This document shows positions 59,688 to 64,000 of a stretch of DNA of 64,000 nt, one piece after another (position 1 is the stretch's first letter; every line of letters begins with the position of its first letter). Both the position numbers and the translations under genes were made by a program. Source of the DNA: G963664585 sp963664585 (GTDB lineage: Bacteria; Bacillota; Clostridia; Oscillospirales; Ruminococcaceae); the NCBI GenBank assembly GCA_963664585.2, contig CAXXEO010000025.1, positions 1 through 64,000 on the forward strand. The letters are read 5' to 3'. The notes beneath the pieces were generated by a model. That model ran no database searches. It saw nothing but the letters and a program-made list of their open reading frames with translations, and had not been told where the DNA came from.

Positions 59688-61574
59688 TTATGCTGTTTGC
59701 TGCTTAAATTGGCTGTTGTAAAGCTCACTGTAGAAGCCATTCTTGGACAGAAGTTCCTCATGGGTTCCCGTTTCCACAATATCGCCGTCGCGAAGGACAA
59801 GAATTCTATCCGCATCCTTAATGGTCGAAAGACGGTGGGCAATGACAAAGCTTGTGCGCCCCTTCATCAGTCCCTCCATTGCCTTCTGGATAATGTGCTC
59901 GGTTCTGGTGTCTACCGAGCTTGTCGCTTCATCAAGGATCAGAATGTCTGGGTCCGATAGAATTGCTCTTGCGATGGTAAGAAGCTGGCGCTGCCCCTGT
60001 GAAATGTTGGATGCATCTTCATTGAGCTCAAAATCGTATCCCCCCGGTAGTTGGCGGATAAAGTGGTCAGCATATGCTGCTTTCGCCGCAGATACCACCT
60101 CTTCGTCACTGGCTTCAAGGCGTCCATAACGGATGTTTTCCTTAATACTGCCCATAAACAGCCAGGTGTCCTGCAGTACCATGCCGAAGTGAGAACGCAG
60201 CTCTTCCCTGGTCATATCCATAATACTCACCGAATCGATACGCATTTCGCCCCCCTGAATATCATAAAAGCGAAGAAGAAGATTCACAATAGTCGTCTTT
60301 CCCGCACCTGTGGGTCCGACAATCGCGATCATGTTGCCACTTTTAAAATCTGCATTCAAATCCTTGATCAGAATGTTGTCCTCGGTATACCCAAATCGCA
60401 CATGATCGAACTGAACATGGCCGCTCACTTTATCAGGAACGACTGGAGCTTTTGATTCTGGGCTCTGTTCATTTTCGTCAAGAAGTTCAAAGATTCTCTC
60501 AGCGGCCGCAACTGCCGACTGAATGGTGTTTGCCGTACTGGCCAATGTGGCAATTGGGTGGGAAAACTGTCTCAAATATTGTACGAATGCTTGAATATCT
60601 CCAATCAATACTTGACCTTTGATCACCATGGTTGCACCCACAACGGCAACAGCTACATAGCCCAGATCGGTCATAAAACTAATGATCGGCATCATCACCC
60701 CGGATGCAAACTGTGCCTTCCATGCATAGCTATACAGAGTCTGATTGATCGCATCAAAATCTTTCACGCTTCTTTCTTCACGGCCGAAGGCTTTGATGAC
60801 ATTGTGACCGGTGTACATCTCCTCAATATAGCCGTTAAGACGTCCTAACGATTTTTGTTGGCCTTTGAAGAACTTTTGCGAGAATTTGATAATAAAGCTG
60901 GCAGAAATAATGCCCAGCGGCAGAGTCACGGCGCCTATGAGAGTCAACAAAGGGCTGATGCTGAGCATAATGGTGAAGACGGTGATCAAGCTTATTACCG
61001 AGGTAATCGCCTGATTTAAACTCTGCTGAACGGTGTTGGAAATCGTATCCACATCATTTGTCACCCTGGAAAGAATATCGCCGTGTGCGTTTTTATCATA
61101 ATACTCGAGCGGCAGCTTTCTAAGACGTTCGTCGACTGATCTGCGAAGATCATACATGGTGCGCTGGGTAATTCCAGAAAGAATATAGTTGTCAATATAC
61201 CGCAGTATAGCAGAAAACACATAAATAAATGCCAGAGTCGTCAGTATTTTTGCCAGCACCCCCATATCGATAGGGATCCCTGTGCCTTTTAAGACGGCAA
61301 TGGTTCCGCGAGAAATTTCATTTGTGGCATAGCCCAGAATTCTGGGTCCCAGACTGTTACAGACAGTTGCCACGATATTAATCAACACCACCATGGTAAA
61401 CATGAAGGCGTGAGGCTTAAAATAACGCAGGAGCCTAAAAAGACTTTCTTTAAAATTTTTGGGCTTTGACATCACTGACATGGCCGCCATATGTGGTCCA
61501 CCGCCGCCGCCACCGGGAAATCTAGGCATAGTAGCGGGCTGTGTGTTCTGTGTTTCTTTTTTTACATTACTCAT
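59688..61574 (-). CDS. ABC exporter half, canonical ATPase site
   Basis: The protein has 628 residues from the ATG at 61574, whose ATGAGTAA overlaps the stop of the partner gene. The N-terminus is Gly/Pro-rich (FPGGGGGGPHMAAM), followed by a six-helix exporter domain and an ATPase domain. Walker A is VGPTGAGKTTIVN, the signature is NISQGQRQLL, and Walker B with the catalytic Glu is LILDEATSSVDTRTEH. It pairs with the next gene as a heterodimeric multidrug-type exporter. A MarR regulator heads the operon. Confidence 0.92.
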   Translation of the reverse strand: MSNVKKETQNTQPATMPRFPGGGGGGPHMAAMSVMSKPKNFKESLFRLLRYFKPHAFMFTMVVLINIVATVCNSLGPRILGYATNEISRGTIAVLKGTGIPIDMGVLAKILTTLAFIYVFSAILRYIDNYILSGITQRTMYDLRRSVDERLRKLPLEYYDKNAHGDILSRVTNDVDTISNTVQQSLNQAITSVISLITVFTIMLSISPLLTLIGAVTLPLGIISASFIIKFSQKFFKGQQKSLGRLNGYIEEMYTGHNVIKAFGREERSVKDFDAINQTLYSYAWKAQFASGVMMPIISFMTDLGYVAVAVVGATMVIKGQVLIGDIQAFVQYLRQFSHPIATLASTANTIQSAVAAAERIFELLDENEQSPESKAPVVPDKVSGHVQFDHVRFGYTEDNILIKDLNADFKSGNMIAIVGPTGAGKTTIVNLLLRFYDIQGGEMRIDSVSIMDMTREELRSHFGMVLQDTWLFMGSIKENIRYGRLEASDEEVVSAAKAAYADHFIRQLPGGYDFELNEDASNISQGQRQLLTIARAILSDPDILILDEATSSVDTRTEHIIQKAMEGLMKGRTSFVIAHRLSTIKDADRILVLRDGDIVETGTHEELLSKNGFYSELYNSQFKQQTA

Positions 61575-63306
61575 GGTCTGCCTCCTCCGCCGAGAGCTGT
61601 GACAACACAATCTCCCTGTATACCGGGCAGTCCTTCATCAGCTGTTTGTGATTGCCGATACCGACGACAGATCCGCCTTCCAAAACGATGATCCGATCAG
61701 CATTCATGATGGTGGATACCCGCTGTGCCACAATGAATACTGTCGCTGAACCAACCTGCTCACTCAATGCTTTTCGCAGCTTTGCATCTGTCTGAAAATC
61801 AAGGGCGGAAAAGCTGTCATCAAACAGATAAACATCCGGCCTTCTTACCACCGCACGGGCAATGGAAAGACGCTGCTTCTGCCCGCCGGACAGATTGACG
61901 CCACCCTGCGAGATCAAGTGTTCAAAACCGTCCGCATTATTGCCAATGAAATCAGTCGATTGGGACATTTCCGCTGCTGCGATAACCTCTTCATCACTGG
62001 CCGTTTCACGTCCGAAACGGATATTTTCCTCGACAGTTCCCGTAAAAAGGGTTGCCTTTTGCGGGACATATCCGATACGGGCACGCAGGGTCTTCTGGCT
62101 GTAACGGCGCACATCAATACCATCAAGCAAGATTGAACCCTGATCTACATCATAAAAGCGTGGGATCAAATTGATAAGTGTTGTCTTTCCGCTTCCTGTA
62201 CTGCCGACGATGGCAGTCGTCTCCCCTTTCTTTGCCTTAAAGCTTATGTTATTGAGAGCAGGAAGCTCCGCCCCAGGATAATAGAAAGTGACATTTCTAA
62301 ATTCTATGACGCCCTCTGACTTTTCGGGTGTTGTGGTTTTCTCGTCATCAGCAATGGTGGGATTGGTAAGTAAAATCTGATTGATTCTTTCCGCCGAGGC
62401 ACTTGCTCTTGGCAGCATCATAAAAACGTTGGAAAGCATCATTGTGGACATGAGCACCATGCCCACATATTGTGTAAGAGCCATAATGTCGCCCACCATG
62501 ATTCCCCCGTAAGATGCCTGCAGCCCACCCAACCAAACGATGGCAATGGATGTTCCATTCATGCTGAGCATCAGTACAGGCATCACCAGCCCCACTGTGC
62601 GCTGCATGTTAATGGCATTATTAGTGAGGTCTTTATTGGCGCGATCAAAGCGCTTTCTCTCATATTCGTCCGTACCGAAGGCCCGTATAACTCTCACACC
62701 ATTGAGCTTTTCACGCATCACAAGATTGACCGCATCGATCTTCTTTTGCATGATTTTTGAGAGAGGTACAGTCATTTTAGCAATGGCAATCACAAGGCCG
62801 AACATCAATAAAAGGGCAAAGAAAAACGGTCTGGCAAGCAACGGGCTTTTAGAGTAGGCCATAATACAGCCACCGATTGACATGAACGGTGCCATCACCA
62901 CAATACGCAGGATTACCGCCGCAAAGTTGTTGATTTGGGCGATATCATTGGTTGTTCTTGTGATTAATGAGGCCGTTCCAAAATGGTCAAACTCAGCCAG
63001 TGAAAATGATGTTATTTTCTCAAAGACCTTATTACGCAAGTTTTTACTGAGTCCTGCTGAAAATCTGGAGGAAAGAAACCCGGTTGCCAGAAAGCATGCG
63101 ACACTGACGGTCGCAACGAGCACCATTAGTGCCCCGGTTCGTGTAATATATGCAATGTCCCCTTTCAGGACGCCATAATTTACAATCTTTGACATCAAAT
63201 TCGGCATCCAAAGATCGGCAAGAGAACCCATAGCAATGGTGAGGAGGGCTCCAATAATGAGTAGTTTAAATGGTTTGCATTCCTTAAAAAGGTTCTTCAA
63301 GGACAC
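61567..63306 (-). CDS. ABC exporter half, degenerate ATPase site
   Basis: The 579-residue protein has a GTG start overlapping the marR stop by ten bases, with GGGGAG upstream. Its exporter domain begins FKLLIIGALLTIAMGSLADLW. Walker A is VGSTGSGKTTLIN, the signature NLSGGQKQRLS, and the Walker B region is YLFDDSFSALDFQ, where Asp replaces the catalytic Glu. This one-sided defect is typical of heterodimeric exporters with one active and one structural site. Confidence 0.92.
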   Translation of the reverse strand: MSLKNLFKECKPFKLLIIGALLTIAMGSLADLWMPNLMSKIVNYGVLKGDIAYITRTGALMVLVATVSVACFLATGFLSSRFSAGLSKNLRNKVFEKITSFSLAEFDHFGTASLITRTTNDIAQINNFAAVILRIVVMAPFMSIGGCIMAYSKSPLLARPFFFALLLMFGLVIAIAKMTVPLSKIMQKKIDAVNLVMREKLNGVRVIRAFGTDEYERKRFDRANKDLTNNAINMQRTVGLVMPVLMLSMNGTSIAIVWLGGLQASYGGIMVGDIMALTQYVGMVLMSTMMLSNVFMMLPRASASAERINQILLTNPTIADDEKTTTPEKSEGVIEFRNVTFYYPGAELPALNNISFKAKKGETTAIVGSTGSGKTTLINLIPRFYDVDQGSILLDGIDVRRYSQKTLRARIGYVPQKATLFTGTVEENIRFGRETASDEEVIAAAEMSQSTDFIGNNADGFEHLISQGGVNLSGGQKQRLSIARAVVRRPDVYLFDDSFSALDFQTDAKLRKALSEQVGSATVFIVAQRVSTIMNADRIIVLEGGSVVGIGNHKQLMKDCPVYREIVLSQLSAEEADHE

Positions 63307-63767
63307 TGTCTCCCCTCGTCGTCAGGTGCCAGTGACAACATATATTCTGCCGCACGGCTCATTATTTCGACAAATTTCTGACTATCTCCTGCGCCTAAAT
63401 ACTCTTCAAGGCCCTTAAAAATATCATTGCACCGTTTCATATGCGCCTCATGTTGCAGGATCGCTTTCTCCGTTGGGGAGATATAGGTCATACGGCGGTC
63501 TTCTTCGCTATGGCGACGAATGATCAATCCGTCCTTTTCAAGGTTGCGAAGAATTGGGCTGAGGGTGGGCTGCTGTATCCCCATTATCGAACTGATCTGT
63601 GAAGGATTCATTTCATTTACGCCATGGTGACTGCTGTGGATTAGAATACGCATAATGGTAGCGTCGCTAAGACGCATCCCATTCTCCATAATCTGATGCT
63701 TGTATCCGCGGCGAAATCGCATAAAGCTGACAAAAAGCTCCGATCCGCTCTCTTCTGTGTTTTTCAT
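63297..63767 (-). CDS. MarR-family transcriptional regulator
   Basis: The 156-residue winged-helix protein has the core SDATIMRILIHSSHHGVNEMNPSQISSIMGIQQPTLSPILRNLEKDGLIIRRHSEEDRRMTYISPTEKA, with the wing basic residues present. GGAAGGGAG precedes the ATG. It is the first gene of the ABC exporter operon and probably represses it through the palindrome that overlaps its own promoter. Confidence 0.93.
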   Translation of the reverse strand: MKNTEESGSELFVSFMRFRRGYKHQIMENGMRLSDATIMRILIHSSHHGVNEMNPSQISSIMGIQQPTLSPILRNLEKDGLIIRRHSEEDRRMTYISPTEKAILQHEAHMKRCNDIFKGLEEYLGAGDSQKFVEIMSRAAEYMLSLAPDDEGRQCP

Positions 63768-63802
63768 GGCTCTCCCTTCCTATTTCTATTGATTTAATAT
63801 AG

Positions 63803-63815
63803 TTAGTACTACTAA
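63803..63815. promoter_or_regulatory. Candidate MarR operator
   Basis: TTAGTA-C-TACTAA is a perfect 6-1-6 palindrome that touches the -10 box of the marR promoter. A related half-site (GCTAACTAAT) lies between the -10 and -35 boxes. Its position fits autorepression. Confidence 0.6.
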
Positions 63816-63843
63816 TTATAATGTATGCTAACTAATATTTCAA
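63815..63843 (-). promoter_or_regulatory. Promoter of the marR-ABC operon
   Basis: On the minus strand, TTGAAA (63838-63843) and consensus TATAAT (63815-63820) are 17 bases apart, about 50 bases upstream of marR. Confidence 0.75.
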
Positions 63844-63873
63844 GAGCGGATGAAATAAGTTTTAAAATAATTT

Positions 63874-63977
63874 ATAGCCAATTAACTTAAAAACTGGCTA
63901 TAGTTAAAACGTCATTTTCATCCCCCGCCTTCGGCGGGGAAAGAAATCACAAGCTTGTTTTCAAGTTAATCAACTAT
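63874..63977 (+). repeat. 104-bp palindromic repeat, copy 11 (forward)
   Basis: Copy 11 is 31 bases upstream of the marR promoter. The hairpin carries TTCG at the loop. The outer stem is weakened (TCATCC against GGAAAG), so this copy is slightly decayed. Flanks are T and A. Confidence 0.92.
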
Positions 63978-64000
63978 AATTTCTTCAGACATTACGAAAA

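Overview
The window looks like a spore-forming anaerobe of the class Clostridia, most likely within Oscillospirales. The evidence is the SCIFF peptide and its radical SAM maturase, sporulation genes (spoIIM, cwlD, an M23/M50 pair resembling spoIVFA/spoIVFB), an NfnAB-type transhydrogenase, and the Firmicutes-type blocks tig-clpP-clpX-lon-engB and rplS-lepB-ylqF-rnhB-yraN. Nearly all genes are chromosomal housekeeping genes. There is no phage, plasmid or CRISPR region.

Layout. 1-3.4 kb: tgt (cut by the window edge), yajC, a small membrane protein, the SCIFF peptide and its maturase. 3.6-7.7 kb: proC, spoIIM, a XerC/XerD-type recombinase and an orphan nucleotide-sugar dehydrogenase. 8-12.2 kb: a DUF6873-type protein, a small Cys protein, radA, cwlD and an acquired-looking APH-type kinase. 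12.4-12.9 kb: five tRNA genes under one promoter. 13-17.1 kb: hslO, a methyltransferase, yerC, lysA and engB. 17.3-24.6 kb: lon, an IS30-family insertion sequence, clpX, clpP and tig. 24.7-31.8 kb: a phosphoesterase, a DUF1540 protein, thrC, a GNAT, a dipeptidase and the yraN to rplS block. 32-36.4 kb: two paired radical-SAM-system proteins and the M50/M23 pair. 36.6-38.8 kb: nfnB and nfnA. 39.2-44 kb: two translationally coupled surface proteins. 44.5-50.9 kb: a Ca2+-type P-ATPase, DUF3788, DUF4364, a small membrane protein between two repeat copies, and an unknown anchored protein with a TSCPD protein. 51-55.7 kb: a PHP phosphoesterase, dnaD/dnaC-type genes, deoC and a creatininase-like protein. 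55.7-63.8 kb: pncB and a nicotinamidase-like gene, a zinc phospholipase-like protein, an anchored protein, and a MarR-controlled two-subunit ABC exporter.

The feature that best repays a second look is a 104-bp interspersed palindromic repeat present eleven times, always between genes. Its two ends are imperfect inverted repeats. The centre is a GC-rich hairpin with compensatory base changes in two copies, and the flanks read T...A as expected for a TA target duplication. It behaves like a miniature inverted-repeat element of the RUP/Correia type. One copy is interrupted by an IS30-family element with an AATT duplication, and two copies in opposite orientation bracket a single gene.

Three conserved genes (tgt, the TIGR04086-like membrane gene, tig) carry single-base frameshifts at short G or C runs. 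This suggests base-calling errors at least as much as real gene decay, so those reading frames should be treated with care. Gene starts given here were chosen mainly by ribosome binding site spacing and family length.
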